This document shows, piece by piece, positions 44,858-57,665 of a stretch of DNA of 64,000 nucleotides (positions are counted from its first letter, which is position 1; the number at the start of each line of letters is the position of its first letter). The notes under the pieces were generated by a model. That model had not been told where the DNA came from, ran no database searches, and was given only the letters and a program-made list of their open reading frames with translations. The stretch is taken from positions 128,148,131-128,212,130 of the forward strand of contig NC_135714.1 of the NCBI RefSeq assembly GCF_964656455.1. Reading direction: 5' to 3'. The translations under genes were made by a program, and so were the position numbers. Source of the stretch: Halichoerus grypus. Lineage: Eukaryota > Chordata > Mammalia > Carnivora > Phocidae.

Positions 44858-45559
44858 TAAGGGAGAAGTGATTGGAAAAGTTGCTGTGTGCAGCAGTAGG
44901 TGCTTCATTTCTCACTCTGACTCTGAGGAGCGGCCTCCAGGGGTTCCTGGAACGTGGTTTCATAGATCAGGCTTGGTTCCGAACAGGCTGTGACTTTTCT
45001 GTGTAGTTAGCAACTGGCAGATATGAAACTTCAAATCTCCTGACTCCATGTTCAGTGCACTTTATCTTAGCTGCAGAGATATAAAGACTACAAAATAAAA
45101 AGTAATTGTAAATTCATCAAGCAGCCAAATAAATACTTCTTTCAGAGTTCTCTTGGTGCTGTATGTACTGTGTGGAGTTGTTTACATAATGAACCAAACT
45201 TCTGGATTTTCTTGCAGATAGCTTTTGAATTTTGGACATCCGATGTTTGAAAAGTTAACTTATTTACCAAATGATTGCTCCCAGATCTCCATCTGTGACC
45301 AAATTTTCCTCCCCACCCCCAGTTCCCATACTCCTGTCACGTTCCTCTTGTCCCTTCCATCCTGCCTTGGTCCTTACAATGGCTGTAAGTTTTGCAGGAC
45401 AACCAAGCCTACATCTCATCCCTGGAGACCTTTGAGACCTCAGATACATTGCTTCAAATACATTTTCCTTGGAGTCTTCTTGAGAGATAACTGGTGCTGG
45501 AGTGCTTTAGTTTAGAGATAAAGTAAAGGGCTTTATAGTTGGACAGACCTGAATTTGAT

Positions 45560-45735
45560 TCTTGGAGCCACTACTTATGGATGGTGTGACCTTCATCAAA
45601 GTACTTATTAACCTTGTTCTCTTTTCTGTATGTGAATGAAGTAAGATTGATGCTACAGTATTTAGCACAGGGCTGACACATGGTACTTGACTGACAGAAT
45701 TGTAGTGGTTCTCATTAGCATCTCCATAGGTTCCG
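45560..45735 (-). repeat. MIR (antisense), diverged
   Basis: tggatggtgtgaccttcatc, taaccttgttctcttttctg and gcacagggctgacacatggt follow reversed MIR order. Confidence 0.5.
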
Positions 45736-46204
45736 GGTACCATCATTGCAAAATGCACCTGGAGTTGACTGGGCATGGTGGGGAGAATATTTGGAATCTA
45801 TTGTTCCACAGGAGTACATTGATTCTTTGACATTCTTCACTGTGAAGTTGACTTGCCTTAAGACCCAGTCTCACACAAACTTTAAAGCCCTGCCTAAGGG
45901 TGAAAGTGAGGCAAAATCTGGACTATACATAGGCTGGCCTTTAATTTTGTAGGACTGCCAATTAGGGGTTCTTAACCATGGTTACATCTCAAAATCTGTG
46001 AAGCTAAAAAAATATATATATTTATAGGCTTCATACTCCCAGAAGATTCTCATTTATAGGCCTGGGGTAGGTCCTGTACAAATTATTTTGAAATATACAT
46101 AAAGAGTTGTATGAGTGGGTAAAGTTAGAAGGTAGAATTAATAATTAAAACTCCCCAAAGCTGTTGGGATTATGTAAGATAATTTGTGAAATTGCCTAGC
46201 ACAT

Positions 46205-46560
46205 AACTGCGATTCAGTTCTGTCAGTTATCTTTGGTTGCATAATAAATCACCCCAAACTTGATGGCATTCAAGAATAAGCATTTATTTCTCACCCTTTA
46301 AATGTTGGCTGCAGCAGCTCTGCTGATTCCAGCTGAGCTGCGAGATAGCAGAGTAGGGGTGGGGCTGGCTGGGACAACAGCCTGCAGCTTTCCTCCACAT
46401 GGCTCTCATCCTTCTTCCTCCAGCAGACTAACCCAGACCTCATGGTATATCAGAAGACCAAGAGAGCAAGTGGAAATACACATGACCTCTTGAAGCTTAA
46501 ACTCAACATTACTTCTTCTTCATTCTTTTGGCCAAAGTGAGTTACATGGCCAAGCTGTTG
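46205..46560. repeat. Old mammalian interspersed repeat (unassigned)
   Basis: gttgcataataaatcacccc, aaacttgatggcattcaaga and gcatttatttctcacccttt, then tggccaaagtgagttacatg: a common dispersed repeat I recognise but cannot name with confidence. Confidence 0.5.
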
Positions 46561-47329
46561 TGTCAAGGGGTGATGACATATATGCAGAGGACATGGATAA
46601 AGGAAGGGATGGAGAATATAGGACAGTAGTGCAGTCTATCACAGAAGTCTGGAACATAAGTGAACGTTAAGTAACTGCAAATGAAAATAAATGTCTACGA
46701 AGGACCTACTCTACATTAGGCTCAGTGGGAAAATGCCAAGGCAAAGTGACCAGGAATTACCCATAGTAAAGGATTAATGATCTATATTTGTTATTCTAGG
46801 AGTTAAATAGGCTTTTAGGGGCCAGGATTTTGGAAACTTTTCTCCATTTAGAACTTTTTCTTCCCATAGGAAAATTCATACAGGATTTCAAATGAGCTTT
46901 GGAAAATTATTCATGAAATGTGACCACCTGTGTTTTCCTTATTGCTTAAAGTGCCACTCCAAAATAAAATAAGTTGTAAAATGGTGTTATTGAACCCCAA
47001 AACCACATCCTTTTCAGCTACCATCTAATTATAATGTTGCATATCCAGGGAAACCTATGGGAAGCATTGCACATTGGATTTTAACACAGAGGAATTAGGT
47101 ACTATATCTGATACTTTCATTAGGGCTACATGGAAGAAATGTGTGTCTCTGCCTGTTCTTTATTTGTAATGATATATATCCTTCTTCACAGGTTCACTAT
47201 TGAGTTCAGATGTAATAAGTATATGAAAGTAGCTTTCAGGTTATCAAGTATCATAAACCATTAAGTAGGAGTAGTTTCTTTAAGAGCATGGAGAGTAAGA
47301 TCTTGGGCACCACAACGAAATTACATGCC
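46561..47329. other. Intron 2 interval, nothing recognised
   Basis: Unique-looking sequence. No feature. Confidence 0.45.
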
Positions 47330-47545
47330 TTGATTTCTGGCTTTGTCACACTAGCTGTGGGATGTGGGGCTAGTTAGGTAATCTCCGTGTGCCTCAGTTC
47401 CTTCTTGTTTGAAAAGCCAATGAGACGCCCACCTACCCTCCAAGGTAGTCATGAGGATTCAGTGATGTGTAGTCTGTGTAAACCTCTTAGCTGGGCACTA
47501 TGCCTGGCCCCATTGTAAGTGCTCAGTAAGGGTTATTATATATAT
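47330..47545 (-). repeat. MIR (antisense)
   Basis: gtaatctccgtgtgcctcag, gtagtcatgaggattcagtg and attgtaagtgctcagtaagg follow reversed MIR order. Confidence 0.65.
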
Positions 47546-47739
47546 ATTTTTTCTACAATAAATACGATTAAAGTTGCTATTTGACCAATTAAATGCTTAA
47601 CGATTGCTAAAGCAAGTCTGAGACAGGTGGTAAATTTTATAAATTTAGGAATCTGAGCGGGAAAGTTTGAAGGGTTATAATCGCTTTTGGATTTTTCAGG
47701 TCTTATTTAAATGTGAGAATTATCTTGGGAAAATAAACC

Positions 47740-47960
47740 AGACACTTACTGTGGACCTGCCACATGTACAGTAATGTGTTACACCTAGCAAGTAACTTCA
47801 GGTATGGTCTCCATCTTCAAGAAGCAAGTAGTCGGGAAAACCAAAAATCACATCTGAAGTGATGCCCAAGCTAAGTGATAGATACGGTGCAGACTAGGTG
47901 TGTAGAAGGAGCGTCTGCCCAAACTCCCAGGCAGGTGCCAGGAAAATGATAGCCTTAACT
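47740..47960 (+). repeat. L2-like fragment
   Basis: acacttactgtggacctgcc, tggtctccatcttcaagaag and aagtgatagatacggtgcag resemble L2. Confidence 0.4.
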
Positions 47961-48878
47961 TGATAGCATGTAATCAGATGACCGCTCAGTGGTTCGCCAC
48001 AGGAGAGTGTGGTTAGGCAGTAACTGACACAGGGGTGCAGAATTAAGTGGTGGTCTTACAAGGTGTTTGCAGCTGAAATGAGAATCCGGAGAGAGAGAAG
48101 GGGAGTTTTGTAGTTGATGGTAGCAGTGCTCCTGAAGACTCTGAAAAGACTGCTTCTTTGCAGGGGATTGCAGAAAAAAGCTAAGTCAGCACACGCGGTG
48201 GGTCTCCTTTACCGAGCGAATGCAGTCATGCATCATTAACAGTGAAGTGGTGTTGGCTGTTGCTGGGAGAGGCAGAAACTGGCTTATTCAGGGTACGGTG
48301 GCTCTGCAGTGCCAAAGCTAATGCTGTTTTGAGCCAAGAGTATATTCCAGTATATTTAAGAATTATTGTCTTTGCAGTCTGTGTGTTTAAAAATGTAATT
48401 TCAAAGTTTAGATGAAATTCATTTTGTTTGCCTGTTTCTTATCCAAGTGATATGGTTTATTTGTGCATTTTTGACAAATGCAACAGGCAAAATACTCCTA
48501 GAATGTCACTGCTTAATTATAGCTTAGTCTTATATAAAGTCTGTAAGGGTGGGTATTGGTCTTTATCTCAATATGGCAAAAAAAAATAAAGGTTTAATGA
48601 ACTAGTGTTTGTAATAGAATCAAGGACTCTAGTAATAAGTCAAAGAGGGGAATGGAGAATACAGTTTTTCCTTTGCAAAACATAAGCATAACAGATTTTT
48701 TTAATCAAGTATATGAAAGTAACAACAAATGCTAACACTAAACAGAAAAGTGATGATTTGTTAGTTTATCTTCTCTATTTGTTATATTGCAGTGTTTTAT
48801 TTCTTAGAATTTAAGTTCTAGTAGAATAAATTAGCCACTTTTCCCCCTTGTTCTCCCCATCTGAGTGGGACTAAAGAG
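47961..48878. other. Intron 2 interval, nothing recognised
   Basis: Unique-looking sequence without repeat or exon signature. Confidence 0.45.
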
Positions 48879-48888
48879 GAAACAAATA

Positions 48889-49088
48889 GGGGCGCCTGGG
48901 TGGCTCAGTCATTAAGTCTCTGCCTTCAGTTCAGGTCATGATCCCAGGGTCCTGGGATGGAGCCCCATATCAGGCTCCCTGCTCTGCGGGGAGCCTGCTT
49001 CTCCCTCTCCCTCTGCCTGCCCTTCTGCCTACTTGTGCTCTCTCTCCCTCTCTGTCAAATAAATAAAATCTTTAAGAAAAAAAAAAAA
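48889..49088 (+). mobile_element. Carnivore SINE
   Basis: Head ggggcgcctgggtggctcag, ctccctgctctgcggggagc, tctgtcaaataaataaaatc and A tail. Target duplication gaaacaaata at 48879-48888 and 49089-49098. Confidence 0.96.
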
Positions 49089-49098
49089 GAAACAAATA

Positions 49099-51719
49099 TG
49101 TAATAGGCCTCCCCCTGCAAGAATAGAGGCTGCCCCTATGATCTCGTGGATCTCCAGGACTCAGAGTAACTGCCACTATGCCAGTGGTCAGCGGTGGTGA
49201 TGCTGTGTGTCAGGCAGGAGACGGTGGCAGAGTCGCTCACAAAGACGCTGCTTGGGAGAAATGGACTTTTTCACAAAAAAAGGCTTTGCGGTGTCCATGA
49301 AATATGTACTGCCATATGCTCAAGGGTTAAAGATAAGTCAAGGTGCTAGGGAGAAATTTAATATATTCTATTTATTCTTCCCGTTCTTTTCCTGTTTGCT
49401 GTTACACAGGAATCCATGAAGGTGCTGCTGCTTTATCTTTATTTTTTAAAATACATTTTGTTATAGTTAATGTATCCTTTTAGGTAATACGATGGGGAAT
49501 GCTCTAAAGAGGTTAAAATAATTTATTGATAATAATAATGAAATGACTGGGACTAGTAAATAAAATAAGTATACTAGATTATAGCAAGCATTGTCATATC
49601 TGTGTACGTAAGGGTCTTCAGAACTTTTGCAGAATGTGTAGAGAAGTTGGATGGGAAACGTCTTTATTGTTAGATTTTTAAAGTGTTTATCTACAAAGCT
49701 GTCTACCTAGTCAGGGGAAAGAATAATGCCTGCTTTGACTCATTCTCTTCCTTAAAACATGCAGAGTCAGCTAATCAGCTATTTCATTTATAGCTTTGAA
49801 ACCAGACTACAAACTGTGTGTGGCTTTGGACGTTCTGGTTTTATGGTGGCAGAAGTCGGCATGGCATTTCCTTAGCCTGGGAGTTTTAATTCCATAATAT
49901 TTCCAGTTCTTAACACTAGGCAGTATTTCACTAACTTCTCTGAAATTTAATCTTACAAAAGTCCTAGGATGATTCATGCTAGCCTTCCTTCCCCAGATCA
50001 TGACTCATTTTTTAAAGTTGTGTTGGAAAAGCTTTTGTAAGTTAAGGTGAAATATTTAGAGTTTGGCACTTGGCTATTTCTCCAAATACTCATTTGGTCT
50101 CTGCCAGCAGTGAGTGTGATGACAGGGTCAGATTTTATTTCTTAGGTGTTCCTGTTGGTGTTTCATTTTGCAGATCTTAAGTAGGGGGTTAGAAGGGAGT
50201 GCTGAAACAGAAGAATAGGTCTTTGGTTCTTATGAGATGGAAACCATTCAAGGACACCTGGCATATAAGGTTTTGTTCTTTTCTTAGCATTTGTCTCTCT
50301 TACCATTCTATCAGCATCTTTATGAGACCGGTCTTCTGGGAATATTCATTGTCTCTTTTCTTTGCAGAGTTCCCACTAAAAGTATCTAGACAGGTCATGG
50401 CACAAAGAAGAATTCTAAAGACATTAAGGCTTAGAAAGTGATAAATTGGAGATACACATCCATTTTTTGGCAGAAATATGTGAAGGAAAATTTGACATTA
50501 GAGCAAATGCGAACTACTTTACAAAGGTTTGAAAGGTGCCTTTGAAATATTTTTTGTTTGTGTGGTTTGTTAGCTTTGTTTTCCAAGACAAGGACTCATT
50601 CCTCAAGAGAGTAGCATGAGTTTGTGCTCTGGAGTATAGTTATTGTGGTGAACCATACAGCTGTAATTATAACATGCTAAATTGGCTCCAACCCTTGTTT
50701 GAGGTTTAATGCTTGACGTGTTAAATGCTTCAGTCCTCTTTTAGGCAACTTTATCTAACAATGAAATGGTACTATGTTAAGTTAAACTATGATGCGATCT
50801 TTCTTTTAGAGGATCATGAAAGGTCTGAGGGTTTTTTTTTTTTTTCCATTAGTAATGAAAAAAGTTTTATGAACCTGTCATGAAAGAAGTACAGTAATTA
50901 TTTAGTGTAGTTTGCATTTAATTCCCTGCATTGCCAGATATTCTTCTATGAATCTCTCTTTCATCACTCCCTTCTGACTCCCTCTTTAGATCTGCAACCA
51001 ATTTTCAGGAGCACATCTGTCATCATCTTGTATATAATTAACACAGTGTCTTAGGTGGTGTCATCTGAATTACTCAACAGGGATAATGATTGGGTAATTT
51101 GAAATGTCATAATTGACCCCAGATCTTCCTTCTCTGAAGGGTAATGGTAGATAATGGTTTCTAAACCATTGCACCCTTTCAGTTGAATAGAATGTAGGAT
51201 TAAAAAAGAGAAAGAAATATAGTGTCTTCCTGGATGTTTTTTTTTCTTTATTTTTTAGCATGCTAAATTTCTGTAGCATTCACTTTCCTCACTCATGTTC
51301 CAAATTAAAGTCAGTTTACTCTGGTATTTGTTAACATCAGAACTGACTTCAAGCATTTTACTTACAGAATCCATGCTGGAATTGACAATGAGCCAAGTTC
51401 CAGGGGAAATAATGTATTGAATCAAGTATTTGAGCACCCCTGCATTCAAGGCTCTATGCTTAACAGACACAAAAGTCCCTAAGATGTGTCAAAATAAGTA
51501 TAAAAAAGCAGCCTCAAGAAGAAAAATTAACCCCCCCCCCCCTTTGTAAGGCTCTTCTGGAGAAGACCCTTGGAAGGAAGTGTTTCAGACAGTAAGATGA
51601 GACATTTCAAGGAATACTGACTCAGATTTTCACTCTTGCCTTGGGGTCGCCTTTGATTTCCTTTGCATCACCAAGGACTTGGTTACTTGGGAGGCAAGTA
51701 GTTAGTGGTTTTGGGAGCA
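49099..51719. other. 2.6-kb repeat-poor interval of intron 2
   Basis: No recognisable SINE or L1; a possible L2 scrap near 51410-51480. C-run at about 51531-51542. No exon-like frame is seen. Confidence 0.45.
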
Positions 51720-51875
51720 AACTATGGAGTCACAGTGCCGGGTTGAAATCTGGGCTGGTTACTTAATCTTTCTGAACCTGTTTTTTACTTGTAAAAGGGA
51801 TGATAATAGAAACATCCCTGGAGAGTGCCTGGTGCCCTAACAGGTATTGAATGAGTGTTAGCTGCTATTACTTTA
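51720..51875 (-). repeat. MIR (antisense)
   Basis: ctggttacttaatctttctg, ttacttgtaaaagggatgat and attgaatgagtgttagctgc follow reversed MIR order. Confidence 0.65.
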
Positions 51876-52004
51876 ACATCGTTTTCCCTGTAAAGCCCAA
51901 GTATTTTGTTGTTGTCATTCCCCTTTACCAACTGGGAGAGACTGGCATTGTAGGAAATTGTTCTAAATACTAAGGGAAGTGAGATGATAAGACAGATGTA
52001 GATA

Positions 52005-52195
52005 CCTACCGTGTGGCAGACACTGTGCTAGGTGGTTTTAGATATATTATTTCACTTAATTCTCATGACAGATGTAAGGAGTAGGTAGCCTTAGCCCAGT
52101 TTTATTGATAGCAAAGTAACTTAACCTCTTTGAACATCAGTTTCCCTTGGGTCACTTTAATATGTAGTTAGAGCTGGAATGTCAAATCCTGATCT
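52005..52195 (+). repeat. MIR
   Basis: gacactgtgctaggtggttt, ttcacttaattctcatgaca and aaagtaacttaacctctttg match MIR order. Confidence 0.65.
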
Positions 52196-52275
52196 TTTTT
52201 GCCCCAAAAGCTCATGTTTCTTCTGTAGTACCTCACAGAAGAAGCTATGAAATGACTCTCAAAAATGCCGAGTAT

Positions 52276-52502
52276 CGCAGGCTTCCACTTATGGAATGAA
52301 TAAGCCACAGGGAGGAAGGTGCAGCATAGGGAGCAGAGTCAGTGGCATTGTGGTGGCGTTACATGGTGACAGATGGGAGCCACACCTGTGAGCACAGCAT
52401 AAGACATGGACTTGTTGAGTCACTATGTTGTACACCTGAAACTAACGTAGCAATGTGTGTCAACTATGCTTCAATTAAAAAATAAAATTAAAAAAATAAT
52501 TT
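52276..52502 (+). mobile_element. L1 3' end, sense, 5'-truncated
   Basis: gttacatggtgacagatggg, gtcactatgttgtacacctg, caactatgcttcaattaaaa and A-rich tail. Target duplication aaaatgccgagtat / aaaatgcagagtat (52262-52275, 52503-52516). Confidence 0.88.
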
Positions 52503-52829
52503 AAAAATGCAGAGTATTGAAACACTATCAAAAGAGATTTTTCTATCAAAAATGCAGAAAGTATCAACGTTTCTGAGGCTTCTGAAGAGCTTATACAACT
52601 TCACAAGCAAAATTAATTTATTCAAATAATATTTGGAGATAAAACTTTGAGCAAAAAAGATTTCTACTTCCTAGCTTTCTGTTTGTCTTCAACTAGTCAA
52701 AGCCACCAGTTGATGTCAAAGGGCTCTTGACACATTCTGAGATAAAACTGGTAAGATACGTAACCCGGTAAAGCTGTTCGCTTATGACAAGATGTATGGG
52801 AGAAAAGCAGCCTTTGTTCTGTGTCTCAT

Positions 52830-52985
52830 CATTCAGGGTGTGGTTCAAGATCAGCATCCGCATCACTTGGAAGTTTTCACAAATGCAGAATCTCAGGTTC
52901 AACCTTGGCTCTCTTGCATCAGACTCTCCATTTTCACAAAGTCTCCAACTGATTTGTACACACAAATTTCAGACTCACTGCTTTA
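52830..52985. repeat. MER5-like remnant
   Basis: tcagcatccgcatcacttgg, aaatgcagaatctcaggttc and tcagactcactgctttag follow MER5-type order. Confidence 0.55.
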
Positions 52986-53119
52986 GAAAGCAATACTGTC
53001 AACAGATTACTTTGTCCACTGTACTAATTGTAAATTCAGAAGAGAAGACTACAAAAGCATAGTTGCTTACCTAGATGAATTTTATAAACTACTCGGCCAG
53101 CACTCTGCTGTAGCCGCCG

Positions 53120-53600
53120 AAAGCTCAGTTGTTCACCTGAGACCTGGGTTCTTGGAGTCAGCCTGGGGGAAGTCCCACCTCTCCCACCTAGATGTGTAAG
53201 CTTGGGCAAATCCCTAGCAAAGGGCTGAGATGATCCTGTCATACGTGGTCAGTGCTCAGCATAATACCTGCCATATAGCGAGCCATCACTAGGTGGTGGC
53301 TGTTTACTGTTATAGCTGCCGTAGGTATATGTAAGAGTTGTGTAACTTGATTAAAGTTCACATGGTTAGGATGTGGCACGATGTGATGTTTTGGGGAAGG
53401 AAAACTAGTCATGTAGTAAAAATAGGACTTTAAGGCTTGAGTTCTAGATCTGGCTGCACCACCAAACTGCGGCCTAACTTTGGGCAAGCCTCAGCTACCC
53501 CATCTATAAAATGGAGCTAATGACACATGTCATGCCTACCTGGTAGAGTTCCGCAGGTCGGCTGAAATAATAAATGTGAACTTTTTGTCGTACGCTGTAA
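53120..53600 (-). repeat. Two MIR fragments (antisense)
   Basis: 53120-53310 (gtgtaagcttgggcaaatcc, gtcagtgctcagcataatac) and 53430-53600 (ctttgggcaagcctcagcta, ccatctataaaatggagcta) each follow reversed MIR order. Confidence 0.6.
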
Positions 53601-54073
53601 GGCAGGCGGCAAGTCGGAACTGATACTCTGAAGGCCCTTTTCGTATAGAGAGCTGGAGCTGAGGTTTCTACTTAAACCTGGGTGAAAGACCAGATCAAAA
53701 GCAATTGTTTCTATACCGTTGTTATGATAAACACATTGAAATAAAATAGTAAGAAAACATAAGCTTGAAAAATAAATTGTATGACTGCTTTGTTTCATAT
53801 ACTTGGTGCTTGCTGGTTCCTAACCCTGACCTGGTCATATTCAGTTTCATTCCTCGTAATGCAAATTGTATTCCCTTGTCATTAACCTCGTTATGTACAA
53901 CTCCTGCTGTGAGAAGAGGGCTATGAAGGAAACTCCTGTATTTCATAGAAAGTTGCCGCCCATGGAACCGATGCTGGCAGTACACAGGGTAGCGTGTAGA
54001 ATCCGTTTTACAGTGAGAGGTATGTCCAGTTTGGGGAGATCATTGCTAGTGCATTACCCCTCTTTCTTATTTT

Positions 54074-54299
54074 TTTAAAAATTTTTTTTCTTATTATGTT
54101 AATCACCATACATCATTAGTTTTTGATGTAGTGTTCCATGATTCATTGTTTGTGTATAACACCCAGTGCTCCATGCAGAACGTGCCCTCTTTAATACCCA
54201 TCACCAGGCTAACCCATCCCCCCACCCCCTCCCCTCTAGAACCCTCAGTTTGTTTCTCAGAGTCCATAGTCTCTCATGGTTTGTCTCCCCCTCTGATCT
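54074..54299 (-). mobile_element. Young carnivore L1 3' end, antisense
   Basis: cttattatgttaatcaccat, tgcagaacgtgccctcttta, accaggctaacccatccccc and agagtccatagtctctcatg are the reverse of the 14397-14641 insert. Target duplication tctttcttatttt at 54061-54073 and 54300-54312. Confidence 0.93.
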
Positions 54300-54390
54300 T
54301 CTTTCTTATTTTAGTGTAACTGATCTAGTAGTTTATTGGTAGATCAAAAGTCTTCCCCTGAAAGTATCATAAAAAATTACATGTACTTTT

Positions 54391-54540
54391 TTTTTTTTTA
54401 TCTCGCCATGGTAAGTGTAATTACCATCTGTCACCATACAAAATTATTACAGTATTATTGACTAGATACCCTATGCTGTACTTTTCCTCCCCCTGATTTA
54501 TTTTATACCTGGAAGTTTATACCTCTTAATTCAATAATAT
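54391..54540 (-). mobile_element. L1 3'-end fragment, antisense
   Basis: ttaccatctgtcaccataca, ttattgactagataccctat and ctggaagtttatacctctta are reversed older L1 3' UTR. Perfect 18-bp target duplication aaaattacatgtactttt at 54373-54390 and 54541-54558. Confidence 0.92.
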
Positions 54541-54558
54541 AAAATTACATGTACTTTT

Positions 54559-55889
54559 TATTGTAGATTTTAACTTAAAAGAGTAAATATACTTTGGTTC
54601 ACCAAATATTTGATATAGAGCCAAGGCCTCTGCTTAGACTGTGATTGGCTAAAGAAAGTTCTGTCTCATCTCTCTGGTATAAAAACACATCTACAATGCA
54701 GAGTTTGTGAATGCTAGTTTAAGTTCTTTAGTTTAAGATGGAGACCTTAGATACCTATGAACCAGTCTGAGGGCAGAATCCATTTAAACTTTTATCAGAC
54801 CTCATTCCCCCAAACCCTAAGACGTTTTGAGAACATTTAATTCAGTAGCAGTGTATTTTAGTAACCTGTGTTTATGGAGCTTTTCCAAATCATTCAAATT
54901 AATTTCCATTGAAAAACTTTGTTTTCATACTGATATTTCTCCAATTTATGTAATAGTTAATTAAATTATATAATTTTAACAAGCACAACTGGCGTGAACA
55001 GGTTTGAGAAGAAACAGGACTGACTTACTATGTATTAATCTTGGCTGGTGGAAGCTGATGTGATTGGGGTGATTGGGGTACCAGAAAGTAACCCGTGAGT
55101 AATGAATGTTCAATGGGTCATTTAGCCAGAATGTTTCACAGAAGAAACGGAGAGCATAATGGAAAAAAAATCAGCAAGTTTTAATTGTAGTATGCATTTT
55201 GGCAACTGGCTATAAGATGCCTGGCATGAAGTGTTTTGTTTTTGGTTTTTGGAGGATTTTTTGCTTAATGTTTCGTGAAGACTAAGTTACAGTCATTTGG
55301 CAAACATGTGCTGTTTCACAACATAAAAGCTTCTTTTCTCATGGGGCTGTTGTGAATGTCTCTCACTGTATGCTTTGGAATTGTGTTTAATACATAAAAT
55401 CTGCACTGATTCTGGACTTCAGTAAAAGAGATCTTGACAGGTTGGTTGGGGATAGAAATGAGGTAGTTCAGTGACTTTTAAAAGACTACTGAATTGTTCA
55501 TCCAGTTCTTGTAAAACCAAAGGATGCAATTGTTGTACAAAGAAAACTTGCCATTTTTTAATTGCTTATGTTTATGAATGAGTGTTTTTGCTTCTTTGTT
55601 CAAAGAACATTTTGACAAAGAGCATAGTTGAAGTGCACATGAGTATACATAATAATATGCTGACTTCTCAAAATCAGAGGGAGGTGTTTTTCTCTCCCTT
55701 AGAGTTCTAGTATTTAATGGGAGGTTTAACTAAATGTGCTTGAGATAATTTTTTTTTTTTTTAAAGAGAACAGTTTATATCGGTAACTCATGCATGTTCT
55801 CACCATTTGAGAAAGGCTGATATGATACTCTTTCACTCTCTCTATAATGAAGAGGGGGTCTGCTGTACATTGACAGAGCACTGGAATTG
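54559..55889. other. Intron 2 interval, nothing recognised
   Basis: Unique-looking AT-rich sequence without named features. Confidence 0.45.
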
Positions 55890-56125
55890 AAGCCAGAAGG
55901 CTACATTTCAAACCCTAGCCTGGGTGATGTCTGGAAGGGCCTTTAATCACTCCTTAGATTCTTTATCTGTAAAATGATGGCAAAAGGCCATTTTCATTCA
56001 TAAAATGGGAATGACTGTACCAACTCATAAGGCTGTTGTCAGGATTAAGTGAGATATAACATATTAAAAGCATTTAGCACCGTCTTTAGTACAGAGTAAA
56101 AGCTTGATAAATGTGGCATTTATCA
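55890..56125 (-). repeat. MIR (antisense)
   Basis: ttagattctttatctgtaaa, aaggctgttgtcaggattaa and agcttgataaatgtggcatt follow reversed MIR order. Confidence 0.75.
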
Positions 56126-57196
56126 TTTCAAAAATTCAGAGGTGATTGCTCCAGGCCTTTACCCTTGAACCTGACACTTCTATTTATGTAGAGCTTAATG
56201 CCCTCCTGCTGAGTTAGGAGCTCTCCTGGACACATTCTTCAGGCCTATTTCCTCCCATCTCCTGCCTTATGCTCCGAAATAGAGTGAACCTACAGCTGAT
56301 GGACTAATAACCAACTGCCTTCATCGTGGCCTTTTTTGTCTGGTGAACAGCTGGCCATTAATGAATGAGCTATGAATCTCTCTCAGCTAGTCCTGTGGAG
56401 CCCCATGTGGGAACTTTCCTGACTAAAACAAAGGATGGCAGAGCTGGAAAGTGTCGCCACGCCTCCTTTTTCCCTCCCTCTCCACCACCCTTCCCAGCAG
56501 TGAGATTGTGGCTCTAGTCTTCCTGCTCGTAGTAGTCAGCACCTGCCCTTCCAGGGAAGGGCTCCCCGGGTACATGGTACCTCAGCAGCCACTGCTCTGC
56601 TGGTCTTCAGCTCTCCTGCTACTCCCCAGGCTGTTCTTATTTTGCTTTGTTCTGGCTTTAGTCTGGCTAGCTATATCAAGAAGAAACTGTTCCCAACAGT
56701 TTCCTGTTTGCTGACCCTTTCTTGTCTTGCCAACATCATACCCCAGCTATACAGGAAGGAGGGAAAACATTATGCACAACATTTGGGCAACCTTTGTTTC
56801 TGCAAAGGGCAGCCAATATAAAGAATCTGCAGGGGACCGAATGATTTGGGGATCTGGAGAAGCATCCTAATCAACATTATCCGGTTCTGTGGAAGAGTCA
56901 AGATCTTAAAGGCAGATGTTGGGACAGTCACATATATACTCTGCATGCCCAGAAAGGAATGAACTTGAATGAGGACAGCTTAACTTCTTGCTGAGGCTAC
57001 TGCCTTCCCTCTTCTGGTATTTTTCTGCAGATAAAGACTATTGAATTAATTACTCTGGAAGTCTAGGAAAATAGCACTTTAAATGTTTTATTCCTCAAGA
57101 AGTTTGAAATGGAAAATGTGTCTCTAGATGAGACCTAAAAAGCTCCAGTGAAGTTTTATCAGTAATTAAGATTTTTTTTTTAATGTGGCTCTGGTT
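56126..57196. other. Intron 2 interval with a C/T-rich patch
   Basis: Around 56440-56700 the sequence is less AT-rich and may be an old LTR-like repeat I cannot place. An 87-codon frame there (56451-56714) is hydrophobic and Leu/Ser-rich but has no conserved domain I know, no splice context and no coding support. Confidence 0.35.
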
Positions 57197-57209
57197 AAAA
57201 TGTATATAG

Positions 57210-57408
57210 GGGTACATGGGTGGCTCAGTGGTTAAGTGTCCAACTCTTGGTTTCGGCTCAGGTCATGATCCTCAGGGTCGTGGGATTGAGCCCCTTGTTG
57301 GGCTCTGCGCTGGGCGTGGAGCCTGCTTGGCATTCTCTCTCTGTATATATTCCTCTGCTCTCCCCCCCACACCCCACTCATACATGTGTATGAGCGCTCT
57401 CAAAAAAT
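57210..57408 (+). mobile_element. Carnivore SINE, older subtype
   Basis: Head gggtacatgggtggctcagt, caactcttggtttcggctca, gtggagcctgcttggcattc, short tail. Target duplication aaaatgtatatag / aacatgtatatag (57197-57209, 57409-57421). Confidence 0.9.
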
Positions 57409-57539
57409 AACATGTATATAGATAACAAAATGAGGTGCTATGCATAATATTAATGTTGTTATTGTAATATCAGCTCCTTCATCTCACATATTTTATGTCA
57501 GTTTGAATCATGTACCAAATTGTTCAATGAAGTGGAGCA

Positions 57540-57665
57540 CATTTTATAGGTATATATAAATATTTTACAAATACATAAATTTTGTTTATATAAATATTTG
57601 TATATGTAGATATGTGTGTATATATAAATATACACATATGCATATGTATATAATTTTATAAGAAC
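57540..57665. repeat. AT-rich low-complexity tract
   Basis: Runs of tatataaatattt, atatgtgtgtatatat and catatgcatatgtatataat form an imperfect TA/TG satellite. Confidence 0.85.

Noticed and set aside
56451..56714. 87-codon hydrophobic ORF as a small membrane protein
   Set aside because: Composition alone suggests membrane segments; there is no conserved domain, Kozak support, splice context or evidence of selection.
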